Positions 47,337 to 56,088 of a DNA stretch of 64,000 bases are shown here, one piece after another. The notes under the pieces are model-generated. The model did not search any database. It had not been told where the DNA came from and worked only from the letters and a program-made list of their open reading frames with translations. Position 1 is the first letter of the stretch. Each line of letters begins with the position of its first letter. Source of the stretch: Enterovirga aerilata (GTDB lineage: Bacteria > Pseudomonadota > Alphaproteobacteria > Rhizobiales > Beijerinckiaceae); the NCBI RefSeq assembly GCF_013044135.1, contig NZ_JABEPP010000001.1:434001-498000 (forward strand), written 5' to 3'. Made by a program: the position numbers and the translations under genes.

Positions 47337-48569
47337 TTGACTCACGCCGTTTCGCCGCTGGCACCGCAGAGCTATCCCGAGATGCCGCCCATCCGCGGCG
47401 TCCGCCTCGCGACCGCCGAGGCAGGCATCCGCTACCGGGGGCGGACCGACGTTCTCTACGTCGAGCTGGACGAGGGCACGCAGGTGGCGGGCGTGTTCAC
47501 GCGCTCGCGCTGCCCCTCCGCCCCGGTGGATTGGTGCCGGGCGCACCTGCCGGGCGGGGCGGCCCGCGCCGTCGTCGTCAATTCGGGCAACGCCAACGCC
47601 TTCACGGGCCTGAAGGGCCGCGAGGCCGTCCGGCTGACGGCCGAGATCGCCGCCGAGGCCGCCGGCTGCCGGCCCGAGGAGGTGTTCCTTGCCTCGACCG
47701 GGGTCATCGGCGAGCCGCTGGACGCGACCAAGTTCCGCGGCGTGCTCGCCGACTGCGCGGGACGTGCCCGCCCGGACTCGTGGCTCGATGCCGCCCGCGC
47801 CATCATGACGACCGACACCTTCCCCAAGATCGCGACCCGCCGGGTGCGGCTGGGGGAGGCGGAGGTCGCGATCAACGGCATGGCGAAGGGGGCCGGCATG
47901 ATCGCGCCCGACATGGCCACCATGCTCTCCTTCGTGTTCACCGATGCCGCGATCGCCGCGCCGGTGCTGCAGCAGCTCCTGGCGGCCGGCGCGGAGAAGA
48001 GCTTCAACTGCGTCACGGTCGACGGCGACACCTCGACCTCCGACACGCTCCTCCTTTTCGCCACGGGCAAGGCGGGCGGGCCTGCCGTCGAGAGCGCGGA
48101 CGATCCGGCGCTGCAGCCCTTCCGGCAGGCGCTCGACGACCTGCTCGTGGAGCTCGCGCAGCTCGTCGCGCGCGACGGAGAGGGCGCGCGCAAGTTCGTG
48201 ACCGTCGAGGTCTCGGGCGCCGAGAGCGACCGCTCCGCCCATCGGATCGCCATGTCCATCGCGAACTCCCCCCTCGTGAAGACCGCGATCGCCGGGGAGG
48301 ATGCGAATTGGGGCCGGGTCGTGATGGCCGTCGGCAAGGCCGGCGAGCCGGCCGACCGGGACCGCCTCGCGATTTCCTTCGGGGACGTGCGGGTCGCGGT
48401 CGAGGGCGCGCGCGACCCGGCTTACAGCGAGGAGGCGGCCTCCGCGGTCATGAAAAAGGACGAGATCGCCGTGAGGGTGGATCTCGGCCTGGGCGGGGGC
48501 AAGGCGCGGGTTTGGACCTGCGACCTCACCAAGGCCTATGTCGAGATCAACGGAGATTATCGCTCGTGA
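47337..48569 (+). CDS. argJ: Bifunctional glutamate N-acetyltransferase/ornithine acetyltransferase ArgJ
   Basis: A 410-residue enzyme that recycles the acetyl group from N-acetylornithine to glutamate in arginine synthesis. It is made as a precursor and self-cleaves before the threonine of the motif [14 protein letters not shown] (about residues 189-202), producing alpha and beta chains with Thr as the nucleophile. Other conserved segments are [25 protein letters not shown] and the C-terminal [13 protein letters not shown]. The best start is the TTG at 47337, which gives [13 protein letters not shown] like other alphaproteobacterial ArgJ. The frame is open further upstream through the repeat. 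It overlaps the next gene by GTGA. Confidence 0.95.
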   Translation: MTHAVSPLAPQSYPEMPPIRGVRLATAEAGIRYRGRTDVLYVELDEGTQVAGVFTRSRCPSAPVDWCRAHLPGGAARAVVVNSGNANAFTGLKGREAVRLTAEIAAEAAGCRPEEVFLASTGVIGEPLDATKFRGVLADCAGRARPDSWLDAARAIMTTDTFPKIATRRVRLGEAEVAINGMAKGAGMIAPDMATMLSFVFTDAAIAAPVLQQLLAAGAEKSFNCVTVDGDTSTSDTLLLFATGKAGGPAVESADDPALQPFRQALDDLLVELAQLVARDGEGARKFVTVEVSGAESDRSAHRIAMSIANSPLVKTAIAGEDANWGRVVMAVGKAGEPADRDRLAISFGDVRVAVEGARDPAYSEEAASAVMKKDEIAVRVDLGLGGGKARVWTCDLTKAYVEINGDYRS

Positions 48570-49297
48570 GCCTGCGCCGCCTAGCCTTCTCCACGCTGTG
48601 CCTTGCCGGATGGGCCTCGGCCGCGCTGGCCCAGCCGGCCCCCGGCCCGGAACCCGGGCGCATCAGCGTGATCGGACAGGCCACGATCGAGACGCCGCCG
48701 GACTTCGCCGCGGTGCAGATCGGCGTGACCTCCAAGGCCGCCACCGCGGCTGCGGCGCTTGCCGACAACTCCGCGGCGGTGGCCCGGACGATCGCGCTGG
48801 CGAAGACGATGGGGGTCGAGCCGCGCGACGTCGCGACGAGCGCGGTGAGCCTGCATCAGGCCTTCCGGAGCGTGCGGACGCCGAGCGGGGTCGAGCAGCA
48901 GCCGGACGGCTACCAGGCGCAGAACGTCGTGACCGTCCGGCTCGCCGACATGGGCAGGCTCGGCCAGTTCATGCAGCAGGCCGTCGAAGGCGGCGCGAAC
49001 CGCATCGACTCGGTGTCCTTCGGCCTGCGCGAGCCGGGAAAGGCCGAGCGCGAAGCGGCCGTCGCCGCGACCCGCGATGCGCTCGCGCGGGCGAGGGCGG
49101 TGGCGGAGGCCGCCGGCGTGACGCTCGGACCGGTCGAGAGGATCACCACCCCGCCCCGGGCGGAACGGCCTGGTCACCCGCCCTATCCAGTCATGCGCAT
49201 GGCCACCGCCGAGAGCCAGGCCAAGGCCGTGCCGCTGGAGGCCGGGACGCTCGCCGTCTCGGCCGAGGTCGAGGTGGTCTGGGCGCTGCGGCAATAG
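48566..49297 (+). CDS. SIMPL-domain (DUF541, YggE-like) periplasmic protein
   Basis: A 243-residue protein with an N-terminal signal peptide ([18 protein letters not shown]) and a SIMPL domain covering most of the rest, starting with [22 protein letters not shown] and including [11 protein letters not shown] and RIDSVSFGL. YggE-family proteins are periplasmic and linked to oxidative-stress defence; the molecular activity is unknown. The GTG start overlaps the argJ stop by four bases, so the gene is translationally coupled to arginine biosynthesis in this genome. Functional meaning of that coupling is not evident. Confidence 0.87.
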   Translation: MSLRRLAFSTLCLAGWASAALAQPAPGPEPGRISVIGQATIETPPDFAAVQIGVTSKAATAAAALADNSAAVARTIALAKTMGVEPRDVATSAVSLHQAFRSVRTPSGVEQQPDGYQAQNVVTVRLADMGRLGQFMQQAVEGGANRIDSVSFGLREPGKAEREAAVAATRDALARARAVAEAAGVTLGPVERITTPPRAERPGHPPYPVMRMATAESQAKAVPLEAGTLAVSAEVEVVWALRQ

Positions 49298-49346
49298 CCG
49301 GGCTATCCTCTGGTTATCGGACGGGCACGAATCGGAGACGGACAGG

Positions 49347-49922
49347 GTGCCTCGCGTGACCCGCCCCGCGGCGGTCCTGCTCCTTCTGAGCACGTTCGGG
49401 GCCGAAGCCGGCCCGGAATTCCTGCGCGTGCCGGAGCCGCGTTCCGCCGTCCCGCTCGGCTCCTTCGAGAGCGCCGGCGTGGCGGTCTTCGTGCGGGCGC
49501 ACGAGGCGCGGCGGCATCCCGCGCCGGCCCCTCCGGCAGGACATGCGAGCCGGATCGCCGTCGCGCCCGTCGCGGCCGCGGTACAGGCGGACATGCTTGC
49601 CGCTCCCGGCCAGGCCGAAATCGACATGCCGACGGCCACCGGCAGCATGGGGCGCAGCCGGTGGGTCGCGCCGCCCGAAGGCGCGGCCCGGCCGGGCGCT
49701 CTCGCCCCGACGGGCACGGACGTGGCCTCGCCCTTCGCCAAGCCGGGCCTGCTCGGCTCGCACGCCACGCCGGACCTGGAGCTCGAGGTCTCCAAGCGGG
49801 CCACGATCGGCGTCTTCGGCGAGGCCGGCAAGATCGAGCCGACCGACATCCGCAACGCCACCACGCGCACGACACGCGACCTGGGCGCCGGCGTGACCCT
49901 GCAATACCGCTTCGGCGAATAG
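49347..49922 (+). CDS. Exported protein of unknown function
   Basis: A 191-residue protein with a likely signal peptide (PAAVLLLLSTFGAEAG, cleavage near residue 21). The mature part is rich in Ala, Pro and Gly and of low complexity. The last 45 residues (LELEVSKRATIGVFGEAG ... GAGVTLQYRFGE) look more ordered and may form beta strands, with the terminal aromatic residue that is typical of outer-membrane-associated proteins. No domain is recognised. The start is a GTG at 49347. Its stop lies eight bases before mutT, so the two are probably co-transcribed. Confidence 0.6.
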   Translation: MPRVTRPAAVLLLLSTFGAEAGPEFLRVPEPRSAVPLGSFESAGVAVFVRAHEARRHPAPAPPAGHASRIAVAPVAAAVQADMLAAPGQAEIDMPTATGSMGRSRWVAPPEGAARPGALAPTGTDVASPFAKPGLLGSHATPDLELEVSKRATIGVFGEAGKIEPTDIRNATTRTTRDLGAGVTLQYRFGE

Positions 49923-49930
49923 GCCCCGCG

Positions 49931-50347
49931 ATGAAGCTTCTCCTCGTCGCGGCGGTCGCCCTGATCGACGCCGATTTCCGCGTGCTCATCGCCGAGCGGC
50001 CGGAGGGGAAACAGCTCGCCGGGATGTGGGAATTCCCCGGTGGGAAGGTGGAATTCGGCGAGCGGCCCGAGCAGACCCTGATCCGGGAGCTCCGGGAGGA
50101 GCTCGGCATCGCGGTCGAGGAACCCTGCCTCGCGCCGCTCACCTTCGCGAGCCATGCCTACGAGAGCTTCCATCTCCTGATGCCGCTCTATGCCTGCCGC
50201 CGGTGGAACGGCTTCGTGCAGCCGCTCGAAGGCCAGCGTCTCAAATGGGTGAGGCCGGCGGAGCTCCGGAACTATCCCATGCCGCCGGCCGACGAGCCGC
50301 TGATCCCAGCCCTGATCGAGCTCGTCGGAGCCGGCCCGAGCGCGTGA
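49931..50347 (+). CDS. mutT: 8-oxo-dGTP diphosphatase MutT
   Basis: A 138-residue Nudix hydrolase. The Nudix box GGKVEFGERPEQTLIRELRE plus ELGI fully matches G-x5-E-x7-REUXEEXGU at about residues 37-59. MutT hydrolyses 8-oxo-dGTP to prevent A:T to C:G transversions. The C-terminal half contains the substrate-positioning RLKWVRPAELRNYPMPPAD typical of MutT rather than general Nudix enzymes. The ATG at 49931 gives the MKLLLVAAVALID start. In Hyphomicrobiales mutT commonly lies downstream of argJ, as here. Confidence 0.92.
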   Translation: MKLLLVAAVALIDADFRVLIAERPEGKQLAGMWEFPGGKVEFGERPEQTLIRELREELGIAVEEPCLAPLTFASHAYESFHLLMPLYACRRWNGFVQPLEGQRLKWVRPAELRNYPMPPADEPLIPALIELVGAGPSA

Positions 50348-50363
50348 CCGCAAGGAGCAGACC

Positions 50364-50750
50364 ATGATCCTGGATCATTTCGGCTTCGGCGTCTCCGACT
50401 ACGCCAGGGCGCGCGCATTCTACAACGCGGCGCTCGCGCCGCTCGGGATCAGGCTCGTGATGGAGATGAGCCCGGCCGAGACGGAGCGCGGCAACTGGGC
50501 CGCCGGCTACGGCCGGGAGAAGCCGGATTTCTGGATCGGCTCGGACGGGAAGACCTCGCCGCCGCTGCATGTCGCTTTCGCGGCGGAGAGCCGGGAGCAG
50601 GTGCGCCTCTTCCACGAGGCCGCGATCCGGGCCGGCGGGCGGGACAACGGCCGGCCGGGCCTCAGGCCGCACTACCATCCCCACTACTATGCGGCCTTCG
50701 TGCTGGATCCGGACGGCCACAATGTCGAGGCGGTCTGCCACCGCCCCTGA
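50364..50750 (+). CDS. VOC-family (glyoxalase-like) protein
   Basis: A 128-residue vicinal-oxygen-chelate protein made of two beta-alpha-beta-beta-beta units. The start ILDHFGFGVSDYARARAFYN and the end YYAAFVLDPDGHNVEAVCH place the candidate metal ligands (His near residue 5 and Glu near residue 123) where the family has them. Members include glyoxalases, dioxygenases and antibiotic-resistance proteins; the substrate here is unknown. It follows mutT by 16 bases on the same strand, with GGAG upstream of its ATG, and its stop is five bases from the end of the convergent thioesterase gene. Confidence 0.82.
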   Translation: MILDHFGFGVSDYARARAFYNAALAPLGIRLVMEMSPAETERGNWAAGYGREKPDFWIGSDGKTSPPLHVAFAAESREQVRLFHEAAIRAGGRDNGRPGLRPHYHPHYYAAFVLDPDGHNVEAVCHRP

Positions 50751-50754
50751 CGGG

Positions 50755-51192
50755 TCAGGCGCGCAGCGGCTCGAGGACGGCGCGCGTCGCCGCCGGGATC
50801 CCGGCCGGGCGGCCCGTGGCGCGGTCGACATAGACATGCGTGAAGCGGCCCTGCGCCGCCGCGAGCTCGCCGCCTGCCTTGAAGATCGCGACCCGGTAGG
50901 TCGCCGACGAGCGTCCGAGCGCCGTGACCGCGATCCCGGCCTCGACCGTCTCGGGAAAGGAGATCGATTCGAAATAGGTGCAGGAGGTCTCGACCACGAG
51001 GCCCGTGACCGGGCTCGTGGCCGGGTCGAGCACGCCGTGATCGACCAGATGGGCGTTCACGGCCGTGTCGAAATACGAGTAGTAGACGACGTTGTTCACG
51101 TGCCCGTAGACGTCGTTGTCCATCCAGCGCGTCGGGACGGGCCGGAACAGCCGGAAGGCGGAGCGGGCGAGCCGTTCGGGGCGCTCCGCCAT
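50755..51192 (-). CDS. Acyl-CoA thioesterase (4HBT hotdog family)
   Basis: A 145-residue hotdog-fold protein with the 4-hydroxybenzoyl-CoA thioesterase motif TRWMDNDVYGHVNNVVYYSY, where the aspartate is the expected catalytic residue. The length and the motif near the N-terminus are standard for YbgC/FcbC-like enzymes, which hydrolyse short-chain or aromatic acyl-CoA. The substrate is not known. It begins two bases after the DUF427 gene stop, in a three-gene minus-strand operon with that gene and a methyltransferase. Confidence 0.87.
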   Translation of the reverse strand: MAERPERLARSAFRLFRPVPTRWMDNDVYGHVNNVVYYSYFDTAVNAHLVDHGVLDPATSPVTGLVVETSCTYFESISFPETVEAGIAVTALGRSSATYRVAIFKAGGELAAAQGRFTHVYVDRATGRPAGIPAATRAVLEPLRA

Positions 51193-51194
51193 GC

Positions 51195-51557
51195 TCAGTA
51201 GAGCTCCTCGATCGCGTCCACCTTCTCCGGATAGAAGGCCATGTGCCCGGCGATGGCCTTGGCGGCGGGCAGCGGCGCCTCGTAGCTCCAGGCGGCGTCC
51301 CGGCGCTCGAGCCCGCCGGCCGTAAGCTTGTAGTAGCTCGCGTCCCCCTTGTAGGGGCAATGGGAGCGCCGCTCCGTGCGGTCGAAGAGGTCGATCTGCA
51401 CGTCCTCGCGCGGGATGTAGAAGACCGGCGGATGGTTCGCCTCGCGCAAGGTCAGGGCGCGCGTCGACTCGGCCACGATGGTGCCGCCGAGCACGACCCG
51501 GATGCGGTTCGGGTTCGGCACGATGGTGATCGGGTGGTCCGCTGGCCTGTCGCTCAT
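51195..51557 (-). CDS. DUF427 domain-containing protein
   Basis: A 120-residue protein whose body is a DUF427 domain, a compact beta-rich fold, with RIRVVLGGTIVAESTRAL, HPPVFYIPREDV and the highly conserved SHCPYKGDASYY. The function of the family is unknown, although the invariant Cys, Lys and Tyr suggest a ligand site. The ATG overlaps the stop of the methyltransferase gene by four bases (ATGA), and the thioesterase gene follows within two bases, so all three are co-translated. Confidence 0.88.
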   Translation of the reverse strand: MSDRPADHPITIVPNPNRIRVVLGGTIVAESTRALTLREANHPPVFYIPREDVQIDLFDRTERRSHCPYKGDASYYKLTAGGLERRDAAWSYEAPLPAAKAIAGHMAFYPEKVDAIEELY

Positions 51558-52465
51558 CCTGTCCCTCCCTCGCCGCCGGACGGCATGTCGGGCCGGTGTT
51601 CTCTCACCCCGAGCGCATCCGCAAGCCTCGCCTGCGCGGAACCGGGCCGGAGCGGCTTCTGCTGGCTCTCGTGCGGCGCCCAGCCGGAGAGCCAGACGAT
51701 GTCGAAGGTCGCCCGGATGCGCCCGTCCGGATCGGCGAAACGTTCCGCATAGAAAGCCGCCATGCGGATGAGGGTCGCGCGCCGGAGCGGCGCGCGGCGG
51801 CGCTCGGCGAGCGCGTTGGTCAGGCCCATCGCCCGCAGGTCCTGCATGAGCCGGAACGCGTCGCGGTAGCGGACCGTCACGGTCTCGAGATCCACGACCG
51901 GCAGCGCGAAGCCGGCGCGCTGGAGGAGCCCGCCCAGCGAGCGCACATCGGCGAAGGGCGCGACGCGCGGGCTTGCGCCGCCTTCCATCTCGGCCTCGGC
52001 CGCCGCGAAGGCCTGGCGCAGCTCGGTCAGCGTGTCGCCGCCGAACAGGCATGCGAGCAGAAGCCCGTCGGGCCGGAGTGCGCGGCGGATCTGCAGCAGC
52101 GCGCCCGGAAGGTCGTTCACGGATTGAAGCGCCAGGAGCGACACCGCGAGGTCGACCGATTCCGGGCCGATCGGCAGCCGCTCCTCGTCGCCGAGCGCCG
52201 TCGGAATGAACGAGGCCGGGCCGGGAGCGGGCGCGATCCGCGCGATCGCGGTCCCGGGCCGCGACCTTGCGACGATCTCCGCGGCTATGGGGGTGGGCGT
52301 GCCGATATCGACCGCGAGCGGGAACGGCCGGCTCACGGCCGAGAGGCGCTCCTCCAGGTCGAGGGCCGCCCGCTCGAGCAGGAAGCCCGCGAACCTGCCC
52401 TCGATGGCGCGCGCGAGCCGCTTGCGCACCAGCGCGCGGTCGAAGACGGTCGGAGCCGTAGTCAT
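51554..52465 (-). CDS. SAM-dependent methyltransferase, BioC/NDUFAF5-like
   Basis: A 303-residue class I methyltransferase. The start VFDRALVRKRLARA is typical of the alphaproteobacterial relatives of mitochondrial complex I factor NDUFAF5. Motif I is degenerate (LAVDIGTPTP), followed by LPIGPESVDLAVSLLALQSV and LRPDGLLLACLFGGDTLTEL, which are family hallmarks. NDUFAF5 hydroxylates an arginine of a complex I subunit, and the bacterial proteins are annotated as methyltransferases; the actual reaction here is not known. It is the first gene of the operon with DUF427 and thioesterase, and is divergent from comF. Confidence 0.85.
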   Translation of the reverse strand: MTTAPTVFDRALVRKRLARAIEGRFAGFLLERAALDLEERLSAVSRPFPLAVDIGTPTPIAAEIVARSRPGTAIARIAPAPGPASFIPTALGDEERLPIGPESVDLAVSLLALQSVNDLPGALLQIRRALRPDGLLLACLFGGDTLTELRQAFAAAEAEMEGGASPRVAPFADVRSLGGLLQRAGFALPVVDLETVTVRYRDAFRLMQDLRAMGLTNALAERRRAPLRRATLIRMAAFYAERFADPDGRIRATFDIVWLSGWAPHESQQKPLRPGSAQARLADALGVREHRPDMPSGGEGGTG

Positions 52466-52539
52466 GCCGTCCTATGGCGCCGATCCGGCCGCGACGGAAG
52501 GCGCTCGCGCGGACCCGTATGGGCGGCTAGGCTTCGGGC

Positions 52540-53289
52540 ATGGTCCAGGCCGGCCTCTCGGCATTGTCCCGCTTCGGCGGCACGCTCCTCGGGCTCGTCT
52601 TTCCGCCGAGCTGCATCGGCTGCGGCGCGGCGACGGGCGAGCCGCACACGCTGTGCGGCCGCTGCTGGAGCTCCATCCGGTTCATCGAGCGCCCTTTCTG
52701 CGAGCGCCTCGGCACGCCCTTCGCGGTCGATCTCGGGATGGCGCTCGTGTCGCCGGCGGCGATCGCCGATCCGCCCGTCTTCGCCCGCGCCCGCGCCGTC
52801 GCCCGCTACGACGACACCGCCCGCAGGCTGGTGCACCGCCTCAAATATTCCGATCGGCTCGACCTCGTTCCCGCGCTCGGCGCCATGATGGCGCGCTCGG
52901 GCGCGGAGCTCGCCGCGGAGGCGGACGTGATCGTGCCGGTGCCGCTCCACCGGACCCGGCTCTGGTGGCGGCGCTTCAACCAGTCCATGGAACTCGCGCG
53001 CGTTGTCGCCGCCCGTCACGGCAAGCCCTGCGACCCCTCCCTGCTGCTGCGGATCAAGCGGACCACCCCTCAGGTGGGGCTGAGCCGCAACCAGCGGGCC
53101 GAGAATCTCCAGGGCGCCTTCCGCGTGCCGGAAAGCGCCCGGCCGCAGCTCAAGGGGAAGCGCGTGCTGCTCGTCGACGACGTGCTGACCACGGGCGCCA
53201 CCGCCAATGCCGCCTCCCGCGCGCTCCTGCGGGGCGGCGCCTCGGCAGTCGACGTCCTCGCCTTCGCCCGCGTCGTGGCGGAGAGCTGA
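52540..53289 (+). CDS. comF: ComF family protein (phosphoribosyltransferase domain)
   Basis: A 249-residue protein with an N-terminal four-cysteine zinc-finger-like region (FPPSCIGCG ... LCGRCW, residues about 19-45) and a C-terminal phosphoribosyltransferase domain with the PRPP-binding motif VLLVDDVLTTGATANAA near residue 210. It also has the RRFNQSMELAR and QVGLSRNQRAENLQGAF segments typical of ComF/GntX. Relatives function in DNA uptake during competence, though most proteobacterial homologues have no proven role. Neighbours upstream (methyltransferase) and downstream (uvsE, grxC) match common alphaproteobacterial order. Confidence 0.9.
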   Translation: MVQAGLSALSRFGGTLLGLVFPPSCIGCGAATGEPHTLCGRCWSSIRFIERPFCERLGTPFAVDLGMALVSPAAIADPPVFARARAVARYDDTARRLVHRLKYSDRLDLVPALGAMMARSGAELAAEADVIVPVPLHRTRLWWRRFNQSMELARVVAARHGKPCDPSLLLRIKRTTPQVGLSRNQRAENLQGAFRVPESARPQLKGKRVLLVDDVLTTGATANAASRALLRGGASAVDVLAFARVVAES

Positions 53290-53359
53290 GGAGTAGGGAA
53301 CGCAAGCAGGGCGACCTTCCCCATCTTGCATCCGGTAATCGAAGCAGTACCTTCAAGTG

Positions 53360-53661
53360 ATGTCCGACCCGCCGTCGCCTGAGAACAACCTGATGCTGCG
53401 GCAGCTCGCGGAAATTCGGCGTGAGAACGCGGAGACACAGGAGCGGCAGGCCCGTGTCATCGAGCTTCTCGGACGCACGAACCAGAAGATAGATGACCTG
53501 GCGGCCAGAATGGACCAGGCTTGTCGGTGGTGCGGAGCGATATCGTTCTACTCGAGAACAAGGCCCTTACCGCTATCACCGATGTTCAGAGAGCGATTGC
53601 TAGGATCGACGAGCAGGATTCGACCCTCGCCGATCTCCGCAATACTCGCGCGCCGAGCTGA
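53360..53661 (+). pseudogene. Small coiled-coil protein gene, broken by one frameshift
   Basis: The frame from the ATG at 53360 encodes a charged helical protein (NNLMLRQLAEIRRENAETQE ... KIDDLAARMDQ) up to about 53518. There the helical pattern leaves the frame. Re-reading one base at 53518 continues as GLSVVRSDIVLLENKALTAI, then DVQRAIARIDEQDSTLADL, to a TGA at 53659. The joined protein would be 100 residues of continuous coiled coil, while the unshifted frame runs into Arg/Pro/Ser-rich sequence. A one-base loss in a G run (CAGGGC to CAGGC) explains it. Function of the family is unknown; compare the intact small protein at 27120. Confidence 0.7.
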
Positions 53662-53679
53662 GTGCCCCGAGGATGAGGC

Positions 53680-54735
53680 TCAGGCCGCCTCGTCCAGTTC
53701 GCCCTCCGTGCCCTCCTCGAGCGATGCCTCGTCGGCTTCGAGCAACTCCGTATCGGAGGAGGTCAGTCCGAACCGCGCCGCCACGTCCGGCGCATAGCGC
53801 AGGAGGTCCGGCCGGAGCTTCATCAGGGCCAGGTCCTTCGCCTTGCTCTCCAGCATCACGTCGAAGACGAGGCCGTCCGCGTCGCGCATGAAGCGCGCGA
53901 ACTCGAACGGATTCGTGAAATCCGCATGTCCCGTCCAGACGGGGGGCAGGAGCACGGTCTTGAGCTTCTTCGTCGTCCGGTCGCGCCGCTTGAGCTCCCG
54001 CAGCTCCGTCCGCGGGGAGGAATAGTGGAGCTTGGGCCGGACGCCGTCCGGCCAGGTCGCCAGGATGCGGCGCAGCGCCTCCACCATGTCGAGCCGCTCG
54101 GGGTTCAGGCACCAGAAATGCTGGTAGTCGAAGATGAGCCGCACGCCGGTCCGCTCGTGGATCCACAAGACGTCCGCGGCGCTGAAGCGGAGGTCGTCGT
54201 GCTCGAGCACGAGGCGCCGGCGCACATGCTCCGGCAGCGTCGGCCAGGTTTCGGCCCAGCGCGCCCGGCTCGCCTCGCGGTCTCCATAGGTGCCGCCGAC
54301 ATGGGTGACGAGCACGGCCTCGGGCCCGAGCTCCATCCGGTCCAGCATCTCGGCCTGGGATGCCAGGTCCCAGACGCTCTTGCGCGTCAGCTCCGGGTCG
54401 GGGCTGTTCAGGAGCACGAATTGCGACGGGTGGAAGGACAGGCGGATGTCGAGCCGCCGCGCCTTCTCGCCGATCGCGCGCAGCTCCGCGTCGCTCTCCG
54501 CCACCATGCCGTGGAATTGCGGCATGCCGGGATGCGTCGCGTAGGGCGCCAGGTCGGACGACATCCGGTACATCCCAATCTTGTGCCGGGCGAGGTGGTC
54601 GAGGATCCCGTCGAGATATTCGAGCGACACCTTGAGGTGCGGGTTCTTCTGCCAGCGCCTCGTGTCGTTGCTCTTCAGGTCGGCCCGCGCCATCACCTTC
54701 ACGGGAAAGCCGAGCCGCATCGCGCCGTCGTTCAT
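53680..54735 (-). CDS. uvsE: UV DNA damage endonuclease UvsE/UvdE
   Basis: A 351-residue TIM-barrel endonuclease that nicks DNA 5' to UV photoproducts, an alternative to nucleotide excision repair. Seen features are LGFPVKVMARADLKSND at the start, YRMSSDLAPYATHP, RLSFHPSQFVLLNS with metal-binding histidine, VLEHDDLRFSAADV and IFDYQHFWCLNP, matching the order of metal-ligand motifs in UvdE. The C-terminal 25 residues are an acidic tail. The ATG at 54735 was chosen over a longer upstream frame. It is divergent from grxC. UvsE is patchily distributed in bacteria, so it may have been acquired by transfer. Confidence 0.9.
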   Translation of the reverse strand: MNDGAMRLGFPVKVMARADLKSNDTRRWQKNPHLKVSLEYLDGILDHLARHKIGMYRMSSDLAPYATHPGMPQFHGMVAESDAELRAIGEKARRLDIRLSFHPSQFVLLNSPDPELTRKSVWDLASQAEMLDRMELGPEAVLVTHVGGTYGDREASRARWAETWPTLPEHVRRRLVLEHDDLRFSAADVLWIHERTGVRLIFDYQHFWCLNPERLDMVEALRRILATWPDGVRPKLHYSSPRTELRELKRRDRTTKKLKTVLLPPVWTGHADFTNPFEFARFMRDADGLVFDVMLESKAKDLALMKLRPDLLRYAPDVAARFGLTSSDTELLEADEASLEEGTEGELDEAA

Positions 54736-54878
54736 CCGCTCTTCTCCTGTGCGGACAACGGCCGGACCGGGAACGCGTTCTCGCGGCCGCCGCACGGTTT
54801 CGTGAGCGCGCCGGGACCTGCGCTTTGCCGGAACGGCCGGGCGCCTGCTACGTTTCCGCCGGAAACAGACGGACGGCC

Positions 54879-55136
54879 ATGTCCCCCATCACGATCTATA
54901 CGAAGGGCTGGTGCCCCTATTGCGCGGCCGCCAAGGACCTCCTCCGGCAGAAAGGCGCCGATTTCGAGGAGATCGACATCGGGCGGGAATCGGCCCGGCG
55001 CGGTGAGATGATCCAGCGTGCCGGCGGGCGCTCGACCGTGCCGCAGATCTTCATCGGCGAGCGCCACGTGGGCGGCTGCGACGACCTCTACGCCCTGGAC
55101 CGGCGCGGCGAATTGGATAGGTTGCTCGCCGCCTGA
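54879..55136 (+). CDS. grxC: Glutaredoxin 3
   Basis: An 85-residue glutaredoxin with the dithiol motif WCPYC (Cys12 and Cys15 from the ATG at 54879), the cis-proline TVP and the glutathione-binding GGCDDLYALD. It reduces protein disulfides and mixed glutathione disulfides with glutathione as donor. The upstream in-frame extension to 54825 lacks family similarity, so the ATG giving MSPITIYTKGW is used. It precedes the nitrilase-family gene by 17 bases and the DUF1178 gene beyond, an order conserved across alphaproteobacteria. Confidence 0.95.
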   Translation: MSPITIYTKGWCPYCAAAKDLLRQKGADFEEIDIGRESARRGEMIQRAGGRSTVPQIFIGERHVGGCDDLYALDRRGELDRLLAA

Positions 55137-55153
55137 TCCCGCCGGAGAGCGCC

Positions 55154-56014
55154 ATGACAGCCCAGACATTCGTCGCCGCCTGCGCGGGCATGCGCTCCGG
55201 TCGCGACCCGGTCGCGAACCGCGACGCGGCGGTCGCCCTCGTGCGTGAGGCCGCCGATCGCGGCGCGCATTTCGTCCAGACGCCCGAGATGACCTCGCTC
55301 GTCGAGCGCAGCCGGGCGGCGCTCTTCGAAAAGGTCGGGCCTGAGGAGACCGACGTCACGCTCGCCGGCCTCCGGGAGGTCGCACGCGAGAGGGGCGTGG
55401 TCGTCCATATCGGCTCGATCGCGGTGCGCGCCGGCGACAGGATCGCGAACCGCGCCTTCCTGATCGACCGGCAGGGCGAGATCACGGCCCGCTACGACAA
55501 GATCCACCTCTTCGACGTCGACCTGCCGAACGGCGAGTCCTGGCGCGAATCGGCCACCTATGCGGGCGGCGGCAGGGCGGTCCTGGCGGAGACGCCCTGG
55601 GGCCTGATCGGGCTCACCATCTGCTACGACGTCCGCTTTCCCGCCCTCTACCGGGCGCTCGCCGAAGCAGGGGCGGGGATGCTGTCGGCGCCGGCCTGCT
55701 TCACGCGCCAGACCGGCGAGGCGCATTGGCACGTGCTTCACCGGGCGCGCGCCATCGAGACCGGCTCCTTCATGATCTCGGCCGCGCAGGGCGGGCTGCA
55801 CGAGGACGGGCGCGAGACCTTCGGACATTCGGTCATCGTCGACCCGTGGGGCCGCGTGCTGGCGGACGGCACGGCCGAGCCGGGGATCGTGATGGCGGAG
55901 ATCGATCTCGCCCTCGTGGCCGAGGCCCGCGGCCGCATCCCTGCCCTGAAGCACGGGCGGCCGTTCACGGTCGAGGTGGCTCGGTCCGCGCCGCGGCTTG
56001 CGGCCGCGGAGTGA
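55154..56014 (+). CDS. Carbon-nitrogen hydrolase, Nit1/Nit2 type amidase
   Basis: A 286-residue nitrilase-superfamily enzyme. The catalytic triad is seen as Glu in VQTPEMTSL, Lys in RYDKIHLFDVDLP and Cys in LTICYDVRFP. The FDVDLPNGESWRESATYAGG segment is characteristic of the Nit1/Nit2 branch, which hydrolyses deaminated glutathione or omega-amides such as 2-oxoglutaramate. A link with glutathione is strengthened by grxC directly upstream, but the substrate remains inference. Confidence 0.9.
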   Translation: MTAQTFVAACAGMRSGRDPVANRDAAVALVREAADRGAHFVQTPEMTSLVERSRAALFEKVGPEETDVTLAGLREVARERGVVVHIGSIAVRAGDRIANRAFLIDRQGEITARYDKIHLFDVDLPNGESWRESATYAGGGRAVLAETPWGLIGLTICYDVRFPALYRALAEAGAGMLSAPACFTRQTGEAHWHVLHRARAIETGSFMISAAQGGLHEDGRETFGHSVIVDPWGRVLADGTAEPGIVMAEIDLALVAEARGRIPALKHGRPFTVEVARSAPRLAAAE

Positions 56015-56088
56015 AATCTCGTAACGGCACGGAAAGCGCTTACTTGGCAGGATGATGACAGGCGCTTTCTGAAGGCTCAGCGTCCGAG

